A stretch of 39,477 nucleotides of DNA from Xylophilus sp. ASV27 (lineage in GTDB: Bacteria; Pseudomonadota; Gammaproteobacteria; Burkholderiales; Burkholderiaceae_C), in the NCBI RefSeq assembly GCF_016428875.1, contig NZ_JAELTO010000034.1, forward strand, positions 1 to 39,477. Direction: 5' to 3'. Made by a program: the position numbers and the translations under genes. The notes beneath the pieces are model-generated. The model did not search any database. It was not told the DNA's origin and worked only from the letters and a program-made list of their open reading frames with translations. Shown here piece after piece: positions 31,875 to 39,477 of this stretch; the first letter of the stretch is position 1; every line of letters starts with the position of its first letter.

Positions 31875-33917
31875 ATGTCTCAAGCCAGTGCCGGTAGCGG
31901 CGCCAACGCTGCAAGCACCCAGACGGGCATCCTGTTCGGCCAGATCGCTGTCGTGGCCGGTGTGGCCGTGGGTGGCGTCTGGGGTGCCACGCAGTGGGCG
32001 GCACGTGCGCTGGGTTACCAGCCGCGCCTGGGATCGGCCTGGTTCGATCTGATCGGTGTTCCTGTCTATGAACCCTGGAAGCTCTTCGAGTGGTGGTACT
32101 GGTATGACGCCTATGCCCCGGACGTCTTTCTGCACGGCGGCGCCATCGCGGCATCGAGCGGAATGGTGGCCACGGCCGCCGCCATCGGCATGGCTGTCTG
32201 GCGCTCGCGCATGGCCCGCCGCGTCACGACCTACGGTTCCGCGCGCTGGGCCGAACCTGAAGAGATCGACAAGGCCGGCCTGACCGGCGGTGGCGGCGTC
32301 TTCCTCGGTCGGACATTGCAGAAGGATGGGCGTTACCTGCGTCACGAAGGGCCGGAACACGTGATGGCCTTCGCACCCACGCGCTCGGGCAAGGGCGTGG
32401 GCCTGGTGGTCCCCACCCTGCTGTCCTGGCCCGGCTCCGCCGTGATCCACGACATCAAGGGGGAGAACTGGAACCTCACTGCCGGCTGGCGCAGCCGCTT
32501 CAGCCACTGCCTGCTGTTCAACCCCACCGATCCGAAGAGCGCAGCCTACAACCCATTGCTCGAAGTGCGGCGCGGCGCCCACGAGGTGTGCGACGTGCAG
32601 AACATCGCCGACATCCTGGTGGACCCCGAAGGCGCGCTGGAGAAGCGCAACCATTGGGAGAAGACCAGCCATGCGCTGCTGGTCGGCGCGATCCTGCACG
32701 TGCTCTACGCCGGCGAGGACAAGACGCTGCGCGGCGTGGCCAACTTCCTGTCCGACCCGGCCTGTCCCTTCGAGGTGACGCTGCACCGGATGATGAGCAC
32801 GAGGCACCTTGGGGATGAGGTTCATCCTGTCGTCGCTTCGGCCGCGCGTGAAGTCCTCAACAAGAGCGACAACGAGCGCTCGGGCGTGCTGTCCACGGCC
32901 ATGAGCTTCCTCGGCCTGTACCGCGATCCCACCGTGGCCGAAGTGACGTCGCGCTGTGACTGGCGCATCGCCGACCTGATCTCTGCCGAGCATCCGGTCT
33001 CGCTGTACCTGGTCGTTCCGCCCTCGGACATCAGCCGGACGAAACCGCTGATCCGCCTGATCCTCAACCAGGTCGGCCGCCGCCTGACCGAATCGCTCGA
33101 CGGCTCCGATGGCATCGAGCGCCGCCACAAGCTGCTGCTGATGCTCGACGAATTCCCGGCTTTGGGCCGGCTGGACTTCTTCGAGTCGGCCCTGGCCTTC
33201 ATGGCCGGCTACGGCCTGCGGGGCTTCCTGATCGCGCAATCTCTCAATCAGATCGACAAGGCCTACGGCCCCAACCATTCGATCCTGGACAACTGCCACG
33301 TACGCATCGCGTTCGCCACGAACGACGAGCGCACGGCCAAGCGCATCTCCGATTCGTTGGGTACTGCCACCGAACTGCGTGCGCAGCGCAACTACGCAGG
33401 GCACCGGCTGGCGCCTTGGCTGGGCCATCTCATGGTCTCGCGGCAGGAGACGGCGCGGCCATTGCTCACACCGGGCGAGGTCATGCAGTTGCCGCCCGAC
33501 GATGCGGTGGTCATGGTGTCCGGCCATCCGCCGATCCGGGCGAAGAAGCTGCGGTACTACCAGGACCGGAACTTCACGCATCGAGTGTTGCCGGGCCCAG
33601 TCTTGACTGCGGGCGCCTATGCCGACAAGCCCGCCATGCGCGCGAACGACTGGAGTGGCCTGGTGGTTCCCGTGCCCGCATCCCCGAGTGCCGAGGATGC
33701 GATGGGCGGTTTCGCCGAAGAAGGCGGCCACCAGCGCAAGCCCGAGCTGGGCATCGCTGAAGAGCCCGTGCGCGAGGCCGAGGCCGGCGACCTGATCGTG
33801 CTCCACGACGAACGCGATGACGACGGCGCGCCGCTGCTGCCGCGCGAATTGGAGCGCCAACTCGTTCGTACCGCTCGATTGGCCGCCATGGACCCGGACG
33901 ACGGGATCGCGCTATGA
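31875..33917 (+). CDS. traG: TraG/VirD4 type IV coupling protein
   Basis: This 680-aa inner-membrane ATPase links the relaxosome to the mating channel. Two membrane segments (about 20-40 and 85-108) precede the motor domain with Walker A APTRSGKGVG (167-176), the adjacent VIHDIKGENW motif and Walker B LLLMLDEFPALGRL (about 418-431). Length and motifs are those of VirD4/TraG in IncP-like and Tn4371-like systems. The C-terminal ~80 residues are acidic and less conserved. The start ATG 31875 follows AAAGGAAC. The stop overlaps the RHH gene start (ATGA). Confidence 0.92.
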   Translation: MSQASAGSGANAASTQTGILFGQIAVVAGVAVGGVWGATQWAARALGYQPRLGSAWFDLIGVPVYEPWKLFEWWYWYDAYAPDVFLHGGAIAASSGMVATAAAIGMAVWRSRMARRVTTYGSARWAEPEEIDKAGLTGGGGVFLGRTLQKDGRYLRHEGPEHVMAFAPTRSGKGVGLVVPTLLSWPGSAVIHDIKGENWNLTAGWRSRFSHCLLFNPTDPKSAAYNPLLEVRRGAHEVCDVQNIADILVDPEGALEKRNHWEKTSHALLVGAILHVLYAGEDKTLRGVANFLSDPACPFEVTLHRMMSTRHLGDEVHPVVASAAREVLNKSDNERSGVLSTAMSFLGLYRDPTVAEVTSRCDWRIADLISAEHPVSLYLVVPPSDISRTKPLIRLILNQVGRRLTESLDGSDGIERRHKLLLMLDEFPALGRLDFFESALAFMAGYGLRGFLIAQSLNQIDKAYGPNHSILDNCHVRIAFATNDERTAKRISDSLGTATELRAQRNYAGHRLAPWLGHLMVSRQETARPLLTPGEVMQLPPDDAVVMVSGHPPIRAKKLRYYQDRNFTHRVLPGPVLTAGAYADKPAMRANDWSGLVVPVPASPSAEDAMGGFAEEGGHQRKPELGIAEEPVREAEAGDLIVLHDERDDDGAPLLPRELERQLVRTARLAAMDPDDGIAL

Positions 33918-34423
33918 CCCGCGCTCGCCTGAACATCTTCATCGAGCCCGAGCATGCGAAGCGGCTGGAGGATTTTGCCGCGCACCGCGGCGCCTCGAAG
34001 TCTTCGGTGATCGCGGCGGCGTTGGCCTCGTTCCTCTCGCCCGATGCAATGGACCAGCGCGAGGCCGCACTGGCCAAGCGCCTGGACCGGCTCTCGCGCC
34101 AGTTCGACCGGCTGGAGCGCGACCAGGGCGTGCTCATCGAGACCGTGGCGCTCTTCGTTCGCCACTACCTGACCTTGGCGCTTCCGGTGCCGGAGCACCA
34201 GCAGGAAGCCCTGCGCGCCCAGGGCCGCGTCCGCTACACGCAGTTCATCGAACAGCTCGCTCGCCACATCCAGCGCGGGCGCAGCCTGGTCCGGGAGGTC
34301 CATGAAGAGATCGGTCCGGACTTCACGGGGTTCGTCGGCAAGGAGGGCGATCCGCCATCCGCTGCCGCCGAGCCCACTTCCGGAGGCGATCCCTCCAGCA
34401 CCGATGAAGGAGACAGACCATGA
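33914..34423 (+). CDS. CopG/RHH family protein between traG and trbB
   Basis: This 169-aa protein has an N-terminal ribbon-helix-helix (RLNIFIEPEHAKRLEDFAAHRGASKSSVIAAALASFL, about 5-41), a central helical stretch and an acidic, Pro/Ser-rich tail. A CopG-like gene sits at this place in Tn4371-type ICEs and is presumed to be a transfer regulator or relaxosome accessory protein. Four-base overlaps tie it to traG and to trbB, so it is part of the transfer operon. Confidence 0.83.
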   Translation: MTRARLNIFIEPEHAKRLEDFAAHRGASKSSVIAAALASFLSPDAMDQREAALAKRLDRLSRQFDRLERDQGVLIETVALFVRHYLTLALPVPEHQQEALRAQGRVRYTQFIEQLARHIQRGRSLVREVHEEIGPDFTGFVGKEGDPPSAAAEPTSGGDPSSTDEGDRP

Positions 34424-35460
34424 AACGCTTCGACGACATGCCGGGCGGTCTACCCGACACCAATGGGCGAGAGTCCGCGCAGCGACGCATCCGGATGCTG
34501 CGCACGGCCATGGGGCCGGAGATCGCGGCGGCGCTCGATGACCCGGAAGTCGTCGAAGTGCTGCTGAACCCGGATGGCTCACTGTGGGTGGACAGGCTGG
34601 GTGCCGGGCGAGCACCCACCGGCCACAAGCTATCCGCGCCGGTGGCCGAACGCATCATCCGGCTGGTGGCCGCCCACGTGCGCGCCGAAGTCCATCCCGG
34701 CGCGCCTCTGCTGTCGGCCGAACTGCCCGAGACGGGCGAGCGCTTCATGGGCGTGCTGCCGCCCATCACGCGGGCGCCGTCCTTCGCGATCCGCAAGCGG
34801 GCGCTTCGCATCATGACGCTGGCGGACTATGTGGCCGATGGCGTCATGACCACTGAACAGACCGTGTTCCTCAGGCAGGCCGTGCGCGACCGCCTGAACA
34901 TCGTCGTGGCCGGCGGCACCAGCACCGGGAAGACCACGCTCGCCAATGCGCTGCTGGACGAGATCGCGAACACCCATGACCGGGTGCTGATCCTCGAAGA
35001 CACGGTGGAACTGCAGTGCAGATCCGACGACCACGTGGCGATGCGCACCGAGCCGGGCGTGAGCACGATGGCCGACTTGCTGCGCGCCACGCTGCGGTTG
35101 CGCCCGGACCGCATCGTGGTCGGTGAAGTCCGAGGCGCCGAAGCGCTGGACATGCTCAAGGCCTGGGGCACGGGGCACCCCGGCGGCATCGCAACGGTAC
35201 ATGCCAACTCCGCGGCCGGCGCGTTGCTGCGCCTCGAACAGCTCGTGCAGGAGATCAGCGTCACGGTGCCGCGCGCGCTGATCGCAGAGGCCGTGCACGT
35301 CATCGTCCACATCGCAGGGCGCGGCCATGCACGGCGTGTGCGCGAGATCGCCCGTGTCATCGGCCACGACGCGCACGGCTACCAGCTCGATTCCTCCCTC
35401 GGGCCGTGTTTTCCGGCCATTTCTTCCCAACCGTCATCCACTCCAGGAGATTCGAAGTGA
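34420..35460 (+). CDS. trbB: TrbB, VirB11-type secretion ATPase
   Basis: This 346-aa hexameric ATPase of the mating-pair formation system has Walker A GGTSTGKTT (165-173), the Asp box ILEDTVELQC, Walker B-type LRPDRIVVGEVRGAEALDML and the His box GHPGGIATVHANSA. Walker A through the His box lies in the C-terminal RecA-like domain, as in VirB11. AAGGAG lies 9 nt before the ATG. It opens the trb series and overlaps the next start by 4 nt. Confidence 0.92.
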   Translation: MKRFDDMPGGLPDTNGRESAQRRIRMLRTAMGPEIAAALDDPEVVEVLLNPDGSLWVDRLGAGRAPTGHKLSAPVAERIIRLVAAHVRAEVHPGAPLLSAELPETGERFMGVLPPITRAPSFAIRKRALRIMTLADYVADGVMTTEQTVFLRQAVRDRLNIVVAGGTSTGKTTLANALLDEIANTHDRVLILEDTVELQCRSDDHVAMRTEPGVSTMADLLRATLRLRPDRIVVGEVRGAEALDMLKAWGTGHPGGIATVHANSAAGALLRLEQLVQEISVTVPRALIAEAVHVIVHIAGRGHARRVREIARVIGHDAHGYQLDSSLGPCFPAISSQPSSTPGDSK

Positions 35461-35804
35461 CTTCATCCCATCGTGCGACTTGCCGTACTTCCGCAAAGCC
35501 GCTTCTGCTCGCCACGACCGCTGCAGCGCTGCTGCTGGCTGTCGCACTGCCCGCGCACGCGGCCGGCTCCAGCATGCCCTGGGAGGCGCCGCTGCAGTCG
35601 ATCCTCGAATCCATCCAGGGCCCGGTGGCCCGCATCGTGGCGGTGATCGTGATCATCGCCACCGGCTTGGCACTGGCCTTCGGCGACACCTCGGGCGGCT
35701 TCCGCAAGCTGATCCAGATCGTCTTCGGCCTGTCGATCGCCTTCGCGGCATCTTCGTTCTTCCTGAGCTTTTTCAGCTTCTCGGGCGGGGCGGTGCTGGC
35801 ATGA
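35457..35804 (+). CDS. trbC: TrbC, conjugative pilin precursor
   Basis: This 115-aa VirB2-like prepilin starts at GTG 35457 (CAGGAGA upstream), overlapping the trbB stop. It has a signal sequence ending near LPAHA-AG (about 35), a short hydrophilic part, and two hydrophobic helices (VARIVAVIVIIATGLALAF and LIQIVFGLSIAFAASSFFLSFF). The TraF peptidase encoded at 16126-16683 is the expected processing and cyclising enzyme. Confidence 0.87.
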   Translation: MTSSHRATCRTSAKPLLLATTAAALLLAVALPAHAAGSSMPWEAPLQSILESIQGPVARIVAVIVIIATGLALAFGDTSGGFRKLIQIVFGLSIAFAASSFFLSFFSFSGGAVLA

Positions 35805-36079
35805 GCAGCAGCAACGCTACGGAGAGCGCTCCTGGCTTCGAGGTGCCGCTGCACCGGTCCCTGACCGAGCCCATCCTGCTGGGTGGCGCGCCGCGCACGG
35901 TCGCCATTGCCAACGGCACGCTGGCGGCTGCCCTGGGCCTCGGCCTGCAACTGTGGATTCCGGGCCTGGTGCTCTGGATTGCCGGCCACGCGCTCGCGGT
36001 CTGGGGTGCACGCATGGACGTGCAGTTCATGGCGGTCTTTGCGCGGCACATCAAGCATCGGTCGCTGCTGGACGTGTGA
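35801..36079 (+). CDS. trbD: TrbD, mating-pair formation membrane protein
   Basis: This 92-aa VirB3-like protein has the family opening EVPLHRSLTEPILLGGAPR and two adjacent hydrophobic segments (about 35-78). It works with TrbE/VirB4 at the inner membrane. ATG 35801 overlaps the trbC stop; trbE follows after 15 nt with GGGGAGGAAG as ribosome site. Confidence 0.88.
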   Translation: MSSSNATESAPGFEVPLHRSLTEPILLGGAPRTVAIANGTLAAALGLGLQLWIPGLVLWIAGHALAVWGARMDVQFMAVFARHIKHRSLLDV

Positions 36080-36094
36080 GGGGAGGAAGACGCC

Positions 36095-38536
36095 ATGCTC
36101 AACCTCGCCGAATACCGCCAGCGCCCAGCGCTCCTGGCCGACTGGCTGCCCTGGGCCGGACTGGTGGCACCGGGCGTCGTGCTCAACAAGGACGGCTCGT
36201 TCCAGCGGACCGCGCGGTTTCGCGGGCCAGACCTGGACAGCGCCACGCAGGGCGAACTGATCGCCACGTCGGCGCGGCTGAACAACGCGCTGCGCCGCCT
36301 GGGCTCTGGGTGGGCGCTATTCGTGGAGGCCGAACGGCGCGACGCGGCGGACTACCCGCAGTCGTCGTTTCCGGAGCCGCTGTCATGGCTGGTCGATGAA
36401 GAACGTCGCGCAGCCTTCGAGGAAGCCGAGAGCCACTTCGAGAGCGCGTACCACCTGACGCTGCTGTACCTGCCGCCCGAGGAGTCGCACGCCCGCGCGG
36501 GCCGGCTGCTGTACGAGAACCAGAAGGCCGAAGGAGTGGACTGGCGCGAACGCCTGGACACCTTCGTCGCCGAGTCCGAACGCTTCCTGGGCCTGCTCGA
36601 AGGTGTGTTGCCCGAGATCGACTGGCTCGATGACAGCCGGACCCTGAGCTATCTGCATTCCACGGTCTCCACGCAGCGCCAACGCATTGCAGTGCCCGAG
36701 GTACCGATGCATCTCGATGCGCTGCTGGCCGACCGGCCGCTGGTGGGCGGACTGGCGCCGATGCTGGGCGATGCGCATCTGCGCGTGCTGTCGGTGCGTG
36801 GTTTCCCGACTTCGACCTGGCCCGGCATCCTCGATGACCTCAACCGCCTGGGCTTCGCCTACCGCTGGTCCACGCGCTTTCTCTGCCTGGACAAGTCCGA
36901 AGCCGAGAAGGAACTGATCCGCCTGCGGCGGCAGTGGTTTGCCAAGCGCAAGAACATCGTGGCGCTGCTGCGGGAAACCCTCTTCCAGCAGGAGAGCCCA
37001 CTGGTGGATACGGATGCCAGCAACAAGGCTTCGGATGCCGATACCGCACTGCAGGAACTGGGCAGCGATCAGGTGGCCTTCGGCCACGTCACCGGGACTG
37101 TGGCGGTATTGGATGCAGATGCGAGCACCGCCAACGAGAAGCTGCGGCAGGTGGAGCGGACGATCCAGGGTCGAGGCTTTGTCACCATCCCGGAGACCCT
37201 GAACGCTGTGGAGGCCTGGATGTCGTCCATCCCCGGCAACGTCTACGCCAACGTCCGCCAGCCCATCATCTCCACGCTGAACCTGGCGCACATGATGCCG
37301 GTGTCGGCCGTGTGGGCGGGGCCGGAGAGGAATAGCCACTTCGACGGGCCGCCGCTGATCGTCACTCGTACCGACGGCGCCACGCCGTTCCGGCTGGTCA
37401 CGCACGTCGGCGACGTGGGCCACACGCTGGTGGTAGGCCCCACCGGCATGGGCAAGTCGGTGCTGCTCGCCACGCTGGCAATGCAGTTCCGGCGGTATGC
37501 GGGTTCGCGGTTGCTGGTGTTCGACATGGGCCGGTCCATGCGGGCCACGATCTCTGGACTCGGAGGCGAACACTACGACTTGGGCATCGAAGGTGAGATT
37601 GCTTTCCAGCCGCTCGCGCGCATCGACCAGGAAGGCTACCGCACCTGGGCGGCCGAATGGATCGAGGGCCGCTTGGTGCAGGAAGGCGTGGCCGTCGGCC
37701 CGCCGGAGAAGGACGCGCTGTGGTCGGCACTCAACAGCCTGGCGAGCGCCCCAGTGGAGCAGCGGACGATGACGGGCTTGTCGGTGCTGCTGCAGTCGAA
37801 TGTGCTGCGGCAAGCGCTGCAGCCCTACGTGCTGGGTGGCGCCCACGGCAAGCTGCTCGACGCGGACTCGGATCGCCTGGGCACCGGTTCCATCCAGTGC
37901 TTCGAGATGGAGGAGCTGATGCACAGCAAGGCGGCCGTCCTGGCAGTGCTGGGCTATCTGTTCGCCCGCTTCGACGAGCGCTTCGATGGCGCGCCCACGC
38001 TGTTGATCTTGGACGAGGCCTGGCTGTTCCTGGACGACCCGGTGTTCGCCGCGCGCATCCGACAGTGGCTCAAGACGCTGCGCAAGAAGAACGTGTCGGT
38101 GGTCTTCGCCACGCAGAGCCTGGCGGACATACAGAACTCCTCCATTGCCCCGGCCATCGTGGAGAGTTGCGCCAGCCGCATCTTCCTGCCGAACCCGCAG
38201 GCGACCGAGCCGCAGATCCGCGTCATCTATGAGCGCTTCGGCTTGAACAGCCGGCAGATCGACATCGTCGCCACCGCACAGCCCAAGCGGGACTACTACT
38301 ACCAATCGCGACAGGGCAACCGGGTCTTCGATCTTGGGCTGGGTCCGGTAGCACTCGCCTTCGCCGGGGCGTCCTCGCCTGAGGACCAGCGGGCCATGGA
38401 TGCGGTGCTGGCAGCATCCGCAACTGACGGCATGACAGGGTTCGCGCCAGCCTGGCTGCGCCATCGTGGCCTGGACTGGGCCGCTGACCTCGTCCCTTCA
38501 TTCCCTTCCTCAACCACGCAGGAGAAATCGCCATGA
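36095..38536 (+). CDS. trbE: TrbE, VirB4-type ATPase
   Basis: This 813-aa protein is the large ATPase of the transfer apparatus. The N-terminal VirB4 domain includes TSARLNNALRRLGSGWALFVEAERR. The C-terminal motor has Walker A GPTGMGKS (448-455), Walker B LLILDEAWLFLDD (about 636-648) and the following KKNVSVVFATQSLADI. Length is normal for TrbE. It overlaps trbJ by 4 nt. Confidence 0.92.
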   Translation: MLNLAEYRQRPALLADWLPWAGLVAPGVVLNKDGSFQRTARFRGPDLDSATQGELIATSARLNNALRRLGSGWALFVEAERRDAADYPQSSFPEPLSWLVDEERRAAFEEAESHFESAYHLTLLYLPPEESHARAGRLLYENQKAEGVDWRERLDTFVAESERFLGLLEGVLPEIDWLDDSRTLSYLHSTVSTQRQRIAVPEVPMHLDALLADRPLVGGLAPMLGDAHLRVLSVRGFPTSTWPGILDDLNRLGFAYRWSTRFLCLDKSEAEKELIRLRRQWFAKRKNIVALLRETLFQQESPLVDTDASNKASDADTALQELGSDQVAFGHVTGTVAVLDADASTANEKLRQVERTIQGRGFVTIPETLNAVEAWMSSIPGNVYANVRQPIISTLNLAHMMPVSAVWAGPERNSHFDGPPLIVTRTDGATPFRLVTHVGDVGHTLVVGPTGMGKSVLLATLAMQFRRYAGSRLLVFDMGRSMRATISGLGGEHYDLGIEGEIAFQPLARIDQEGYRTWAAEWIEGRLVQEGVAVGPPEKDALWSALNSLASAPVEQRTMTGLSVLLQSNVLRQALQPYVLGGAHGKLLDADSDRLGTGSIQCFEMEELMHSKAAVLAVLGYLFARFDERFDGAPTLLILDEAWLFLDDPVFAARIRQWLKTLRKKNVSVVFATQSLADIQNSSIAPAIVESCASRIFLPNPQATEPQIRVIYERFGLNSRQIDIVATAQPKRDYYYQSRQGNRVFDLGLGPVALAFAGASSPEDQRAMDAVLAASATDGMTGFAPAWLRHRGLDWAADLVPSFPSSTTQEKSP

Positions 38537-39297
38537 ACCGCACATCTTTCCTGAAGCCCCGCATCGCCGCCCTGGCCGCTGCGGCCACGCTCGCCCTGGG
38601 CACTGTGACGCCAGCCCACGCACTCTTCGGCATCGGCGACATCGTGTTCGACCCGTCGAACCTGGCGCAGAACATCATGACCGCTGCCAACACGCTGGAG
38701 CAGATCAACAACCAGATCAAGCAATTGCAGAACCAGGCGCAGTCGCTGATGAACCAGGCGAAGAACCTCACCAGCCTGGACTTCAGCGCGCTGTCGGAAT
38801 TGCGGGCGGCCCTGTCCGCCACGAACCAGTTGATCCAGCAGGCGCAGGGGCTCGCCTTCAACGTGCAGCAGATGGAGACGCAGTTCAGGGAGCTGTATCC
38901 GGCGTCTTTCGACTCTGCAGTTTCCAGTGCCCAGATGGTGCTGGATGCGCGCAAGCGCTGGACCACGTCGCTGGAAGCCTTGCGGACCGCGACGAAGGTG
39001 CAGTCGCAGGCGGTGCAGAACTTCGCGAAGGACGAGCAGGCGCTGACGGACCTGGTCAACCGCAGCCAGTCGGCCGTAGGTGCCTTGCAGGCCACGCAGG
39101 CCACGAATCAGTTGCTGGCGCTGCACGCCCGCCAGTCCATGCAGGCGCAGCAGTTGCAGATCACGCAGGATCGGGCGGCCGCGCTGGAGCAGGCACGGCA
39201 GGTGGCCGTGCATGAACGGGCCAAGGAGGTACGGCGACGCTTCATGGGAAGTGGCACACCATACACACCTTACACCGTGAACTTCTACGGCAATTGA
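38533..39297 (+). CDS. trbJ: TrbJ, VirB5-like pilus-tip/assembly protein
   Basis: This 254-aa periplasmic protein has a signal peptide (cleavage near AHA-LF, 30/31) and is almost entirely helical, with Gln/Asn-rich coiled-coil stretches (TLEQINNQIKQLQNQAQSLM, about 53-72). These are typical of TrbJ/VirB5. It is usually followed by trbK, as here. The GAFFIGxGDIVFDPSN-like mature start is characteristic. Confidence 0.88.
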   Translation: MNRTSFLKPRIAALAAAATLALGTVTPAHALFGIGDIVFDPSNLAQNIMTAANTLEQINNQIKQLQNQAQSLMNQAKNLTSLDFSALSELRAALSATNQLIQQAQGLAFNVQQMETQFRELYPASFDSAVSSAQMVLDARKRWTTSLEALRTATKVQSQAVQNFAKDEQALTDLVNRSQSAVGALQATQATNQLLALHARQSMQAQQLQITQDRAAALEQARQVAVHERAKEVRRRFMGSGTPYTPYTVNFYGN

Positions 39298-39307
39298 GGG
39301 GCGCGCC

Positions 39308-39477
39308 ATGCGAGTGCTCTTCATCGTATCTGTCGCCGCGCTGATGCTGGCCGCCTGTGGCAAGCCCGCCCCCATCGAAACCGTCGAATCGCTGGTGGCG
39401 AACCCGGAGCGCCTGAAAGCACTACGGCAGGCGTGCAAGGCCGACCACGCCAAGGTCGGCGATGCGCAGTGCAACGC
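39308..39477 (+). CDS. trbK: TrbK/EexN-like entry-exclusion lipoprotein, partial
   Basis: The window ends inside this gene after about 56 codons. A short signal peptide has a lipobox LAAC with Cys17, followed by GKPAPIETVESLVANPERLKALRQACKAD. This matches small TrbK/EexN lipoproteins that stop redundant transfer into cells already carrying the element. ATG 39308 lies 10 nt after the trbJ stop. Confidence 0.8.
   Translation, partial: MRVLFIVSVAALMLAACGKPAPIETVESLVANPERLKALRQACKADHAKVGDAQCN

Noticed and set aside
36383-38464. Long minus-strand open frame (693 codons) opposite trbE
   Set aside because: Antisense shadow of a clear VirB4 ATPase; His/Gln/Arg-rich with no fold.
1-39477. CRISPR arrays, tRNA or rRNA genes, insertion sequences
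   Set aside because: I found no regularly spaced direct repeats other than the three repA iterons, no cloverleaf-like tRNA, and no transposase in any frame.

Overview
This is a GC-rich, almost fully coding window. It carries most of the backbone of a Tn4371-type integrative and conjugative element (ICE), probably from a betaproteobacterium (Burkholderiales) or a Pseudomonas/Xanthomonadales host. The diagnostic gene order is radC, a long parB-like gene, DUF736, DUF2958, a DUF6499/DUF2285 regulator, an AlpA-like HTH gene, repA, parA, an RHH gene, DUF2840, traF, a MOBP/DUF3363 relaxase, a LysR-type traR, traG, a CopG/RHH gene, then trbB, C, D, E, J and K. No integrase, attachment site or flanking chromosome is visible, so both ends of the element lie outside the window. 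Family assignments rest on motifs and synteny read by eye.

Layout. (1) 60-3442, minus strand: an ATPase-protease pair resembling ietA/ietS, known as a plasmid-stability toxin-antitoxin module and listed among anti-phage systems. (2) 3.5-8.9 kb: radC, parB, DUF736 and DUF2958. Each is preceded by 0.4-0.7 kb of hairpin-rich sequence without a gene. The leaders of radC and of the first DUF2958 gene are diverged copies of one another. (3) 8.9-11.4 kb: a small cargo of a possible STAS-like protein, a TetR repressor and an MFS transporter behind a palindromic operator. (4) 11.5-14.6 kb: a divergent XRE/DUF2958 pair around a palindrome, a frameshifted DUF6499-DUF2285 gene, an AlpA-like gene whose ribosome binding site sits inside a nested inverted repeat, and repA with three 23-bp-spaced iterons and DnaA-like boxes inside its 3' end. 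(5) 14.6-19.1 kb: parA-rhh-DUF2840-traF with 4-nt overlaps, then the relaxase, cut by an in-frame amber codon.

(6) 19.1-30.0 kb: an iron cargo of a PchR-like AraC regulator, a TonB-dependent siderophore receptor, a PepSY membrane protein, a FecBCD-type ABC importer and two fused TMD-NBD ABC half-transporters similar in size and order to YbtP/YbtQ. Fur-box-like sites precede the regulator and the receptor. No siderophore biosynthesis gene is present, so the cargo looks like uptake of a siderophore made elsewhere. (7) 30.1-39.5 kb: a Fur-family protein without the usual metal-binding histidine cluster, traR, traG and the trb mating-pair operon, cut by the window end inside trbK.

Taken together, the element has its own replication and partition module (repA iterons, parA, parB), coupling and mating-pair genes (traG, trb), a stability/defence module and two cargo blocks. 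The nonsense codon in the relaxase and the frameshift in the DUF2285 regulator suggest that this copy may be impaired in transfer or regulation.
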